Source: Ashinkailepas kermadecensis (taxonomy: Eukaryota; Arthropoda; Thecostraca; Neolepadidae). From it: 64,000 nt of DNA. The position numbers were made by a program, and so were the translations under genes. The notes below the pieces were generated by a model. The model did no database searches. It was given only the letters and a program-made list of their open reading frames with translations, and was not told the DNA's origin. This document shows, one piece after another, positions 35,219 to 46,159 of this stretch. Location: contig JAOTOM010004571.1 of assembly GCA_034440615.1 (NCBI GenBank), forward strand, positions 186,001 through 250,000, given 5' to 3'. How positions within the stretch are numbered: the first letter of the stretch is position 1; every line of letters starts with the position of its first letter.

Positions 35219-36385
35219 CTAAGATATAGTTGCGGGTGCACAGTATTGCTCCCTTTCCGCAGCTGCCCTAGGCGAAGCCAGGACATGGTCGACGGTCAGA
35301 ATATCCCCGCATCTTCCACATCGTGAAATGTTGCCGTCACACAGGCTAAAGGAAGGCGTTGCAGGCGTTGCAGGCGTATGGCAGAGACGCAACCCACACA
35401 GTACGACTTTCTCAAATATGGGCTTGTAGTGTGCAGTGTTCCAGTTGCCAATACATTGTTTGATCACGTATTTGTCACATCATTACATCGTTTCGTCGAA
35501 AGGCATTCACATCTGCTTCCTAAGTCCCCTGCCACTCTTCATGAGTATGTGATTTTACTCATAGGTGTAGGAGCAGACAAAAAATGTGAAGGTTCAAGCC
35601 GATGATAGGCCAACTCTTTCCAGGCAACGCAACACGGTTAATCCCTATGATCGGATAAAATTGTGGGCCATGGCCTGCTGCCTCGGTCGCCCATTTCTAC
35701 GCTCATGATTTATTTGACTGATAGGTGGAGATCACCTGCGGGCAGCTTACGGCGGAGCGGAGAGGTTGGTTGCAGGAGCGCCGTCCGGACTTTCCGCCTG
35801 GAGAGGCGGAGCGCCGTCCTTCCGTGTAGAAAAGGTTGCACCTCTGCATAGGTGCTGGATTGGTTGGTTATTGGTTTTACGACACGTCGACCGTTGTGTC
35901 ATGTAGCGCCGCCAATCTCTCACGCCGATTGGTCGCGGGCGAAGAGTAGCGACAGGTGAGACTCGAACCCACAACCTTTCGATTGTGAGACGAGCAACTT
36001 ACCCCTAGACCACCCGTCCCCGAGCGGAGAGGTGGTGTTTGATTTGCAGCTAATTAGGCAGCTGCGTCAGCACGCTCATTACCAACTACTCCAGCATGAC
36101 TGGGAATGCAGACAAGTGCCACAACGGCATGACGTTGTTGTAGCTGATGCAGTTCGTTCAGAATCAACCTGACTGGACACGAATGTCGGTTAGAGTCAGA
36201 ATTCGGGTCTAGTGTCAAAAGTCAGCTTAGTGAATAGTCGGCTAAAATCGTGAACCTACCCTCTTCCAGAATAACCGCAACTTGACACGTACATACGCTC
36301 ATACGATGACGAAGGCATACGGTTTCCGTTGCCTCACCATACACAAGCGCACAGCCGACCGCACTGCATCCCTTGTAACCCTCAG
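35219..36385 (-). pseudogene. Decayed non-LTR retrotransposon: RNase H domain and C-terminal tail
   Basis: Reading the minus strand from about 36385, the translation gives VGCALVYGEATETV, then SVCTCQVAVILEE, FTILADYSLS, LILNELHQLQQRH and IPSHAGVVGNERADAAA. These align in order with the RNase H domain of jockey/R1/I-type LINEs, where the last stretch is the classic (V/I)PSHVGIxGNExAD motif. A stop follows ADAAA and frames shift between segments. At 35219-35467 the frame resumes with LCGLRLCHTPATP, CGRCGDILTVDHVLASP and so on, matching the C-terminal 'RLRxGHT ... CxxCGxxLTVEHIL' tail of such elements. The reverse transcriptase is not found. A SINE (35767-36021) has inserted into the element and left a 12-bp TSD. 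The copy is inactive. Confidence 0.75.
35767..36021 (-). mobile_element. Arg-like tRNA SINE with long 3' tail, inserted in the LINE remnant
   Basis: The tRNA-like head reads from 36021 leftward, with box A TGGTCTAGGGGT and box B GGTTCGAGTCT, followed by the central domain GTGAGAGATTGGCGGCGC and the tail ending in CCAATAACCAACCAATCC. Unlike sister copies, about 95 bp more follow (35767-35861) before the flank; they include a twice-repeated GACGGCGCTCC. The insertion is bounded by a 12-bp TSD, gagcggagaggt, at 35755-35766 and 36022-36033. The tail extension is either a longer 3' module or an earlier small insertion. Confidence 0.8.
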
Positions 36386-36479
36386 TCTATACGTTCACCG
36401 AGTCTCCGTACATCGAGACGCAGTCTGTAGCGTGCTGGGTACTGGCGCAAATGTGCTCCCTATTTATCTGGGTGAGTGT

Positions 36480-39310
36480 AGTATGGCACATTGGTCCTTG
36501 CCAACTCAACTGGTCCCGAACAGCGTTCGCCACCCTCATGTGCCAGCTCAGCTACAGGCGCCGGTCTGCCAACTCAGCCAGAGGTGACCGCAACGAGTCG
36601 GGCGCTCACCCGCAGCCAGAAGGTGGGCCCCACCTGTGACGTCAGTTGGCGCCAGGCCGTCTGGTGTGGCGGGCCGCCACATCGCACCGACATACCGCGC
36701 ACAGAGTGGCCGCGGAGGGAGCGGAGGCCATCCGCACCGCGATGGGGCCCGGAACACGTGTCTGGGGGCGTGCAGGCGCCGTATTCAGGTGCTCCGCACA
36801 CCAGAACAATGACGCCTGCCGCCCAGTCGCCGGCAACAATCGCCGACACGCCAGCCGCGGATAGGAGCCATGAACTAGATTGAGCTAGATTCGCAGGCCG
36901 GCCGCACGCAGCCGCACGATCGGCTCTCTCCTTGACACGGCGCCGATGCCGAGGTCGCCGTGAAGCGTTGCCGCGCGGCTGTTGCTAGGCGCCGCCGGCG
37001 ATGCCGGATCCATGGGGCATGACCCCCGGAGCGGTCGGCCACGTAAATAAAACACGCCAGGCGGCGCGCGATCGCATGCACCAGAAGCGTCTGTAGAGAT
37101 GCCAATGTGAAACGGCATCCGACGCCGCTCACTTTGTGATCAGTACCTCGAAGTGCGGTTGTTGATATGGTGTGTTTTCCCAGCTGCTCAGGATTGGATC
37201 GGATCCGGAGGGGGAGGGAGGCTCCGCTTCCCCATTTCGCGGGATCGAAATTTGTCCGGAAAATATGAGTCATTTCTTCGACGCCAGACATTCTCAAACC
37301 CGTCCGTTCCATTGGAAAGGATACCAAGTCAATGAAGGTTTTTTCAACTTCAGAGAACTTATACCGGTAACTGTCGACAAATCTGTCACCTTGGAACAGA
37401 AATCATTTCATCAAATGGCATCAAGGTTAGCGCCAAACTTGCTACAGTCTAACCTTGATCACTAACTAACCGAGCGAACTCAGGCTACCTCATCGCAAAA
37501 CAACGCTTCGTGAGTAATTTAGGCTTCAGGAGCAATAACCATGCCACCTAGCGCGCAGCGTAATATCGTCCTGAGCTCACAAGCCGCACGGAAATGAATG
37601 CAAACAGGGCGCAGCCGCTGCGTGCGGAGGGGCGGGGCTTGGGGCGGCGCTAAAAACGTGCACAATGCAGGTGCACTTCCGTCCGCCTCAGTCCCTTCAC
37701 GTGTAGCGCGAGCGAAATGGCACAGGCAGTAGTTAGCGGCGATTCTTCCTGATTGGGACATGCACTACCCGAGTAATCCCGCCTGTCTTCCTGATTGGGA
37801 CATGCACTACCCGAGTAATCCCGCCTGTCTTCCTGATTGGGACATGCACTACCCGAGTAATCCCGCCTGTCACTCAAAGGTGCCGACTCAAGTAGTCTGC
37901 ATTCACAGCCACACGGCCAGCGTGCGTGCTCACGTCGAGCCCCACTGGGGCGAGGTGACCTGCTGTCGCGGCCACCGTGTATCACCGGCCCACCGTGATG
38001 ACGTGACCAGCGGACCGTGGTGACCTGCTGTTGTAGCCACCGTGTATCACCGGCCCACCGTGATGACGCGACAGACACACCGCGGACCTGAGCACAGGTG
38101 TGCAGATGAGATACTGCACGAGTACCGCACACATCGGGCACGCCAGACGGGTGACGGCAGACCCTTGAAGATTGTGTGCGCGCGATGAGTTGTTGCTACT
38201 CCCCGACCCGCCGACCCGCCCACAGGCGACGGCGATGTCGGAACCCAGCCACGCCTTCCACGGACGCATACGCACACACCACAGGGACTCTGACAATCAT
38301 TGCGCTGGCGATAATGTGGCCAAGAAGCGGCCTTCCCGATCTTGCCGCTGGTTCGGGCGCCTCAAAAAGCTCAGACCACCTTAGCATGCGAACAATAATC
38401 ACAGGAATTTCAAACTTCCAGCAAATTTAAATCGGCGCCTAGGCCATCTTTTGGCAGAATATGGGATTTCGTGTCACCCTAGGTCATGTCGATGTGATGT
38501 CAGAAAACAGATCGCCATTTATCCGCCATTGGTTTGTGGTCGGTCACACGATGACATATGCTGATTATTATGACATGTGATGATTAATATGACATGTGAT
38601 GATTACAGCCCACTACCGCAGATAGTACCTTCAACACTGACGTCCACAGGATCACAATTAGTGCGCACCCCTGAGGTCTTCAGTAGCCGCGCTGTACCAT
38701 TCGCTGCTGACCGGGGGGCACCCACACAACGTCAATAAACCCATCCGATACATGCAGAGCGCCGGCTTCTACCGCAGAACGGCAGCCCAGAACCACTGGT
38801 ACTCGCCACAAACATCCGCTCCCAACAGGACAGCCACCACCGAACCAGCAAACACGAGGAAGGCAAGGTGGACAAGTCGCTCTACTTCACAGACATGCGA
38901 TTGGTGGTGCCATTAGCATCGTCAGCAATCACGCCCTGTAACCAGCCGGTAATCATAGCCGGTCAGTTGGAAATTCCCTTCATCAGTACGAATTCGTGTT
39001 TTCCCACACCGATTCTCCGACTCCGACTGGAAAGTTTTCAACACGTGGTGTATTGTACACCCGTGACCCCTTCCTTATACAGATCCTGGCTACCCCGACT
39101 GGTAGCAAGCACTGAATTATCGCACAGCCGACAATTTCGTAAATATGCCAAACGTCACTTCACGTTTCCAGGATCCCTGAGAACCGATGAAGTCCAGATC
39201 TTACTACAAGATTAGTACGTGGCACCAACCCAGCAACACACGTCACCACCAGAGAGCCTGCAGCCAGGGGTGGAGCTCCCGGTAGTTTTGGTGTGGTCAA
39301 GACCGGGCCA
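36480..39310. other. No gene recognised apart from the 42-bp array
   Basis: 36.5-37.1 and 37.9-38.4 kb are GC-rich, with a local duplication (tgtatcaccggcccaccgtg at 37.98 and 38.04 kb). Frames up to 163 codons have no recognised domain. Confidence 0.45.
37745..37870. repeat. 42-bp tandem repeat, 3 copies
   Basis: cttcctgattgggacatgca then ctacccgagtaatcccgcctg, repeated at 37745, 37787 and 37829; copies are identical. Confidence 0.92.
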
Positions 39311-39322
39311 TCTTAGCCTTGG

Positions 39323-39585
39323 CCAGGGTTGGAAAAATAGGCTCTTCCTGAACTTTTGCCATCCAGAACATTATCCTCTCCGGAAAATTATCCTCTCCTT
39401 TGTCTCATTTGGAGGTTGAATGGTGCTGTTTGACAATGAACTGCTCTGTGACAAAGTATTCAAGATGCACTAGAACGTGCAAACAGACATTCTCATGTCA
39501 CAAATTTGAAGATCATCTCCATATTCGACTGCACAGCAATTTTCCTCTCCACATCCAGGATTACAAAGCACAAATTCAACCCTGG
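39323..39585. mobile_element. MITE-like element with CCAGGGTTG...CAACCCTGG termini
   Basis: A 263-bp element starting ccagggttggaaaaatag and ending ttcaaccctgg, i.e. short perfect terminal inverted repeats, flanked by a direct 6-bp ccttgg at 39317-39322 and 39586-39591. Internal landmarks are gccatccagaacatta and cctctccacatccagga, shared with copies at 10.8 and 24.7 kb. There is no coding capacity. Confidence 0.6.
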
Positions 39586-39711
39586 CCTTGGCCCCATCAA
39601 CTTCTTACTCTCTGAACATGGAAACCTATAGGCGGGCCCCACCATCGAAATTTAGTTATTTGGGCTTCAGGGCCCATCGACCATGTTGATAATATAGCCC
39701 GCGAACCAAAA

Positions 39712-39816
39712 TTTGCCACCGGTGTTGCCACCGATGTTGCCATCGGTGTTGCCACCGGTGTTGCCACCGGTATTGCCACCGGTGTTGCCACCAGAGTTGC
39801 CACCGATATTGCCACC
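39712..39816. repeat. 12-bp tandem repeat (gttgccaccggt), left of the foldback
   Basis: About nine copies of gttgccaccggt/gat. The same repeat, in the same orientation, resumes at 42201-42270 on the far side of the foldback, so the foldback appears to sit inside the array. Confidence 0.7.
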
Positions 39817-42199
39817 GGGTGGGTCTACTCTGTTGCCCTGGGTTGTTGCCGTGTCCATGCTCCGAAACTACCGAACCGAATTTCATCAAACCTTCACCAA
39901 TCGATGCAATGGGGTCGATTTCCTTGGGACTTTTGAATATGGCGACTCTCACCGATACGTAAAGCTACTAAATTACCCCTTAAACTTGCAGCGGCCATTT
40001 TGAAACCATTTTGAGAATGTTGCGGTGCCCATGCTCCTAAACGGCTCGACTGAATTTCATGAAACCTTCACCAATCGATGCAGCATAGTTGATTTACTTG
40101 GGACTTTACAATATGGTGACCTTACCTTGACCTAAGGTCGCAAAATAAGTACATCTTTATTTGCAATTATTGCGGTGCCCATGCTCCTAAACTACTGAAT
40201 CGAATTTCATGAAACCTTCACCAATCGACGTGACATGGTCGATATACTTCGGACTTTTGAATATGGTGATCTTGGCTTTAGGTTAAGGTCACCAAAAAGC
40301 ACAAAACAATTTTTAAGACTTTTACCACGCCCATACTCCGAAACTACGTCATAGAATTTCATGAAACCTTCGCCAATCGACGTGACGTGATCGATATACG
40401 TGGGGCGTTGGATATGGTGACCTTGACTTTAGGTCAAGGTCACCAAAATACACAAAGACGTTTTTGAGGCTATTTGCCGCGCCTATACTCCGAATACTAT
40501 ACTATGCCTATATGCCTATCGCCTATACTATGCCACGCCTATACATCTTTATTTGCAATTATTGCGGTGCCCATGCTCCTAAACTACTGAACCGAATTTC
40601 ATGAAACCTTCACCAATCGACGCGACGTGGTCGATATACTTGGGGCTTTTCAATATGGTGACCATGGCCTGAGGTTAAGGTCATCAAAAGTGCATAAAAC
40701 TCTTTTTTAGGGTTGTTGCGCCGCCCATGCTCCGCCCATGACCTTAAGCAAAAACCAAGATCACCATATTCAAGAGTCTCAAGTATATCGCCTACTCCAC
40801 GTCGATTGGTGAAGGTTTCATGAAATTCAGTTGCGTACTTTCGGAGCATGGGCGGTGCAACAACCCTTAAAAAGTTTTATGCACTTTTGATGACCTTGAC
40901 CTAAGGCCAAGGTCACCATGTTGAAAAGTCCCAAGTATGTCGACCACGTCGCGTCGATTGGTGAAGGTTTCATGAAATTCGGTTGCGTACTTTCGGAGCA
41001 TGGGCGGCGCAACAACCCTTAAAAAGAGTATTATGCACTTTTGATGACCTTGACCTAAGGCCAAGGTCACCATATTGAAAAGTCCCAAGTATATCGACCA
41101 CGTCGCGTCGATTGGTGAAGGTTTCATGTAATTCGGTTGCCTACTTTCGGTGCATGGGCGGCGCAACAACCCTTAAAAAGAGTTGTATGCACTTTTGATG
41201 ACCTTGACCTAAGGCCAAGGTCACCATATTTAAATGTCCCAAGTATATCGACCACGTCGCGTCGATTGGTGAGGGTTTCATGAAATTCGGTTGCCTACTT
41301 TCGGAGCATGGGCGGCGCAACAACTCTTGTTTTACAGTCTAACAAGAGTTTTATGCATTTTGTATGACCTTGACCTAAGGTCAAGGTCACAAATTTAAAC
41401 GTCTCGAGTATATCGGCCATTCCACGTCGATTAGTGAACGTTCTATCAAATTCGGTTCAGTACTTTCGGAGTATAGGCGTGGCAAATAGCCTCAAAAACG
41501 ATTTTGTGTATTTTGGTGACCTTGATCTAAAGTCAAGGTCACCATATTCAAAGGCCCACGTATATCGATCACGTCACGTCGATTGGCGAAGGTTTCATGA
41601 AATTATATTCAGTAGTTTCGGAGTATGGGCGTGGTAAAGTCTTTAAAAATGTTTTGCTTTTTTGGTGACCTTGACCTAAAGCCAAGGTCACCGTATTCAA
41701 AAGTCCCGAGTATATCGACCATGTCACGTCGATTGGTGAAGGTTTCATGAAATTCGGTACAGTAGTTAAGGAGCATGGGCACCGCAATAATTGCAAATAA
41801 AGATGTACTTATTTTGCGACCTTGGTGGTGGTGGATTTGTGCTTTAGGGCGCGTCGACTGCATTGGTCATTTTGCACCCTCAAGTCAAAGTCAACGTCAC
41901 CATATTGTAAAGTCCGAAGTAAATTGACTATGCTGCATCGATTGGTGAAGGTTTCATGAAATTCAGTCGAGCCGTTTAGGAGCATGGGCACCGCAACATT
42001 CTCAAAATGGTTTCAAAATGGCCGCTGCAAGTTTAAGGGGTAATTTAATAGCTTTACGTATCGGTGAGAGTCGCCATATTCAAAAGTCCGAAGGAAATCG
42101 ACCCCATTGCATCGATTGGTGAAGGTTTGATGAAATTCGGTTCGGTAGTTTCGAAGCATGGACACGGCAACAACCCAGGGCAACAGAGTAGACCCACCC
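39817..42199. repeat. 2.4-kb foldback (inverted-repeat) structure built from ~150-bp units
   Basis: The left end gggtgggtctactctgttgc and the right end (its exact reverse complement, ending 42199) begin two arms. They stay colinear for about 0.7 kb: 39817-40495 matches the reverse complement of about 41470-42199. The interior is a tandem of ~150-bp units marked by caatcgacgtgac and catgaaattcgg; about five run one way and nine the other, with the switch near 40.72-40.80 kb. Most units carry TGACCTTGACCT..AGGTCAAGGTCA-like opposed half-sites. No ORF of note is present. A long-TIR foldback transposon, or an inverted duplication of a satellite, could give this. Confidence 0.75.
41824..41868 (-). 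mobile_element. 45-bp retroposed tail fragment inside the right arm of the 40-42 kb foldback
   Basis: The insert contains gctttagggcgcgtcgactg. It is flanked by attttgcgacctt (41811-41823) and attttgcaccct (41869-41880). The corresponding place in the left arm (about 40130-40150) has no insert, confirming the boundaries. Confidence 0.7.
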
Positions 42200-42200
42200 C

Positions 42201-42272
42201 GTAGCCACCGATGTTGCCACCGGCGCTACCACCGATGTTGCCACCAGCGCTACCACCGATGTTGCCACCTCG
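42201..42272. repeat. 12-bp tandem repeat, right of the foldback
   Basis: Copies of gttgccaccgat and gctaccaccgat follow directly on the right end of the foldback, continuing the repeat seen at 39712-39816. Confidence 0.65.
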
Positions 42273-42414
42273 CCTCTGACGCGGCGGCAGCGTGCCCGCG
42301 CGGTTCTCTCACTCGCCACCAACGGCCTCGGCGCGGCGGGCCTTTCGCAACAGCGAACAGAGTGCGTCGGCGAGCAAAAACAGGCTGACGCGTCGCGCGG
42401 TCGGTGTTGCCGCG

Positions 42415-45262
42415 GTGACCGCGGGCGGGCGGCCGGCCTGACCTTGGCAACGTGACCCCGGCGACCGACGGTCGGCCGATGTTGCCGGGGTGACCGCGGG
42501 CGGCCGGCCTGACCTTGGCAACGTGACCCCGGCGACCGACGGTCGGCCGGTGTTGCCGCGGTGACCGCGGGCGGCCGGCCTGACCTTGGCAACGTGACCC
42601 CGGCGACCGACGGTCGGCCGGTGTTGCCGCGGTGACCGCGGGCGGCCGGCCTGACCTTGGCAACGTGACCCCGGCGACCGACGGTCGGCCGGTGTTGCCG
42701 CGGTGACCGCGGGCGGCCGGCCGGCCTGACCTTGGCAACGTGACCCCGGCGACCGACGGTCGGCCGGTGTTGCCGCGGTGACCGCGGGCGGGCGGCCTGA
42801 CCTTGGCAACGTGACCCCGGCGACCGACGGTCGGCCGGTGTTGCCGCGGTGACCGCGGGCGGCCGGTCGGCCTGACCTTGGCAACGTGACCCCGGCGACC
42901 GACGGTCGGCCGGTGTTGCCGCGGTGACCGCGGGCGGGCGGCCTGACCTTGGCAACGTGACCCCGGCGACCGACGGTCGGCCGGTGTTGCCGCGGTGACC
43001 GCGGGCGGGCGGCCTGACCTTGGCAACGTGACCCCGGCGACCGACGGTCGGCCGGTGTTGCCGCGGTGACCGCGGGCGGCCGGTCGGCCTGACCTTGGCA
43101 ACGTGACCCCGGCGACCGACGGTCGGCCGGTGTTGCCGCGGTGACCGCGGGCGGCCGGCCTGACCTTGGCAACGTGACCCCGGCGACCGACGGTCGGCCG
43201 GTGTTGCCGCGGTGACCGCGGGCGGGCGGCCTGACCTTGGCAACGTGACCCCGGCGACCGACGGTCGGCCGGTGTTGCCGCGGTGACCGCGGGCGGCCGG
43301 TCGGCCTGACCTTGGCAACGTGACCCCGGCGACCGACGGTCGGCCGGTGTTGCCGCGGTGACAGCGGGCGGCCGGCCTGACCTTGGCAACGTGACCCCGG
43401 CGACCGACGGTCGGCCGGTGTTGCCGCGGTGACCGCGGGCGGGCGGCCGGCCTGACCTTGGCAACGTGACCCCGGCGACCGACGGTCGGCCGGTGTTGCC
43501 GCGGTGACCGCGGGCGGCCGGCCGGCCTGACCTTGGCAACGTGACCCCGGCGACCGACGGTCGGCCGGTGTTGCCGGGGTGACCGCGGCCGGCCGGCCTG
43601 ACCTTGGCAACGTGACCCCGGCGACCGACGGTCGGCCGGTGTTGCCGCGGTGACCGCGGGCGGCCGGCCTGACCTTGGCAACGTGACCCCGGCGCCCGAC
43701 GGTCGGCCGGTGTTGCCGCGGTGACCGCGGGCGGCCGGCCGGCCTGACCTTGGCAACGTGACCCCGGCGACCGACGGTCGGCCGGTGTTGCCGGGGTGAC
43801 CGCGGGCGGCCGGCCTGACCTTGGCAACGTGACCCCGGCGACCGACGGTCGGCCGGTGTTGCCGCGGTGACCGCGGGCGGCCGGCCTGACCTTGGCAACG
43901 TGACCCCGGCGCCCGACGGTCGGCCGGTGTTGCCGCGGTGACCGCGGGCGGCCGGCCTGACCTTGGCAACGTGACCCCGGCGACCGACGGTCGGCCGGTG
44001 TTGCCGCGGTGACCGCGGGCGGCCGGTCGGCCTGACCTTGGCAACGTGACCCCGGCGACCGACGGTCGGCCGGTGTTGCCGCGGTGACCGCGGGCGGCCG
44101 GTCGGCCTGACCTTGGCAACGTGACCCCGGCGACCGACGGTCGGCCGGTGTTGCCGCGGTGACAGCGGGCGGCCGGTCGGCCTGACCTTGGCAACGTGAC
44201 CCCGGCGACCGACGGTCGGCCGGTGTTGCCGCGGTGACCGCGGGCGGCCGGTCGGCCTGACCTTGGCAACGTGACCCCGGCGACCGACGGTCGGCCGGTG
44301 TTGCCGCGGTGACCGCGGGCGGCCGGTCGGCCTGACCTTGGCAACGTGACCCCGGCGACCGACGGTCGGCCGGTGTTGCCGCGGTGACCGCGGGCGGCCG
44401 GCCGGCCTGACCTTGGCAACGTGACCCCGGCGCCCGACGGTCGGCCGGTGTTGCCGCGGTGACCGCGGGCGGCCGGTCGGCCTGACCTTGGCAACGTGAC
44501 CCCGGCGCCCGACGGTCGGCCGGTGTTGCCGCGGTGACCGCGGGCGGCCGGCCTGACCTTGGCAACGTGACCCCGGCGACCGACGGTCGGCCGGTGTTGC
44601 CGCGGTGACAGCGGGCGGCCGGCCGGCCTGACCTTGGCAACGTGACCCCGGCGACCGACGGTCGGCCGGTGTTGCCGCGGTGACCGCGGGCGGCCGGCCT
44701 GACCTTGGCAACGTGACCCCGGCGACCGACGGTCGGCCGGTGTTGCCGCGGTGACAGCGGGCGGCCGGTCGGCCTGACCTTGGCAACGTGACCCCGGCGA
44801 CCGACGGTCGGCCGGTGTTGCCGCGGTGACAGCGGGCGGCCGGTCGGCCTGACCTTGGCAACGTGACCCCGGCGACCGACGGTCGGCCGGTGTTGCCGCG
44901 GTGACCGCGGGCGGCCGGCCGGCCTGACCTTGGCAACGTGACCCCGGCGACCGACGGTCGGCCGGTGTTGCCGCGGTGACCGCGGGCGGCCGGCCGGCCT
45001 GACCTTGGCAACGTGACCCCGGCGACCGACGGTCGGCCGGTGTTGCCGCGGTGACCGCGGGCGGCCGGTCGGCCTGACCTTGGCAACGTGACCCCGGCGA
45101 CCGACGGTCGGCCGGTGTTGCCGCGGTGACCGCGGGCGGCCGGTCGGCCTGACCTTGGCAACGTGACCCCGGCGACCGACGGTCGGCCGGTGTTGCCGCG
45201 GTGACCGCGGGCGGCCGGTCGGCCTGACCTTGGCAACGTGACCCCGGCGACCGACGGTCGGC
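42415..45262. repeat. 71-75-bp minisatellite, about 39-40 copies
   Basis: The unit contains tgaccttggcaacgtgaccc, cggcgaccgacggtcggcc and ggtgttgccgcggtgacc. Length varies by ggcc insertions and deletions (71, 72, 75 bp). The minus strand has no stop in any frame for about 3 kb, giving three overlapping open frames of more than 1000 codons. These are artefacts of the repeat, not genes: no non-repeat domain, and the frame changes at every length variant. Confidence 0.92.
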
Positions 45263-45884
45263 GACGCACCGACCTGATTGGTACGGCATCGTCCGCAGCC
45301 GCTGCAGACCTCGACCGAACGGCCAACTGTGCACGAACCAGCCAACAGGGTAGATGGGGCTAAGGCCGTCGATACGATGGGGAAAAGAGGCGGATGCGGG
45401 GAAAAATATACGGCTTTGGGAATTTTGACAACCGTCTCGTAACATGGGATGTCTCAATCCGTGACACAGAGTATCCTGCTAAGAACACGGGTATAACTTT
45501 ATATACATACATACATGCATACATAGGCACATATACATATACAGTTGTGCTCTATTTCTGATATCAAGAACCCCCTGTTGAACATTCCAGTCAGTTTTGC
45601 ATTCGGACATGTCTATTAAATAGCAATGAATATGTGTCATTACCCAAAAATCATTTCATCTTTTGGCAAAAAAATGAGTAGAAAACTTCCAGGAGAGCAT
45701 GTTCTGGATGAGAAACGTCCAGAACAGAGTCAACTTCCCAATCCTGGTCATGAGGTACACGTGAATCACATCTGAAGGCGTGCATCCCCGGGGCCTAGGA
45801 TGCATACCTAACTTTCCTCAAGCAGTTGAAATATCACAGCTGACGCTGCCATTTAAATGAACACCTTGAACGTACAGGTTCCCA

Positions 45885-46150
45885 ACTGCTACATGTACGT
45901 ACAGCTCTCCAAAACTGCTACACGTACAGCTCTCTAAAACTAATGCATGTACAAATATCCAAACTACTACAAGTACAGCTCCCCAAAACTGCTACAGGTA
46001 CAGCTCTCCAAAACTGCTACATGTACAGCTCTCAAAAACTGCTACAGGCACAGCTCTCCAAAACTGCTACACGTACATGTCTCCAAAACTGCTACATGTA
46101 CAGGTTTTCAAAATTGCTACACGCAAATGTCTCAAAAACTGCTACACGTT
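45885..46150. repeat. ~25-bp tandem repeat, ~10 copies
   Basis: ccaaaactgctacatgtaca plus gctct variants. Confidence 0.88.
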
Positions 46151-46159
46151 GGTTTGAAG

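Noticed and set aside
42080..45457. ORFs of 1125, 1031 and 1005 codons on the minus strand
   Set aside because: All three frames are open at once over a 71-75-bp repeat; length variants change frame and there is no non-repeat domain.
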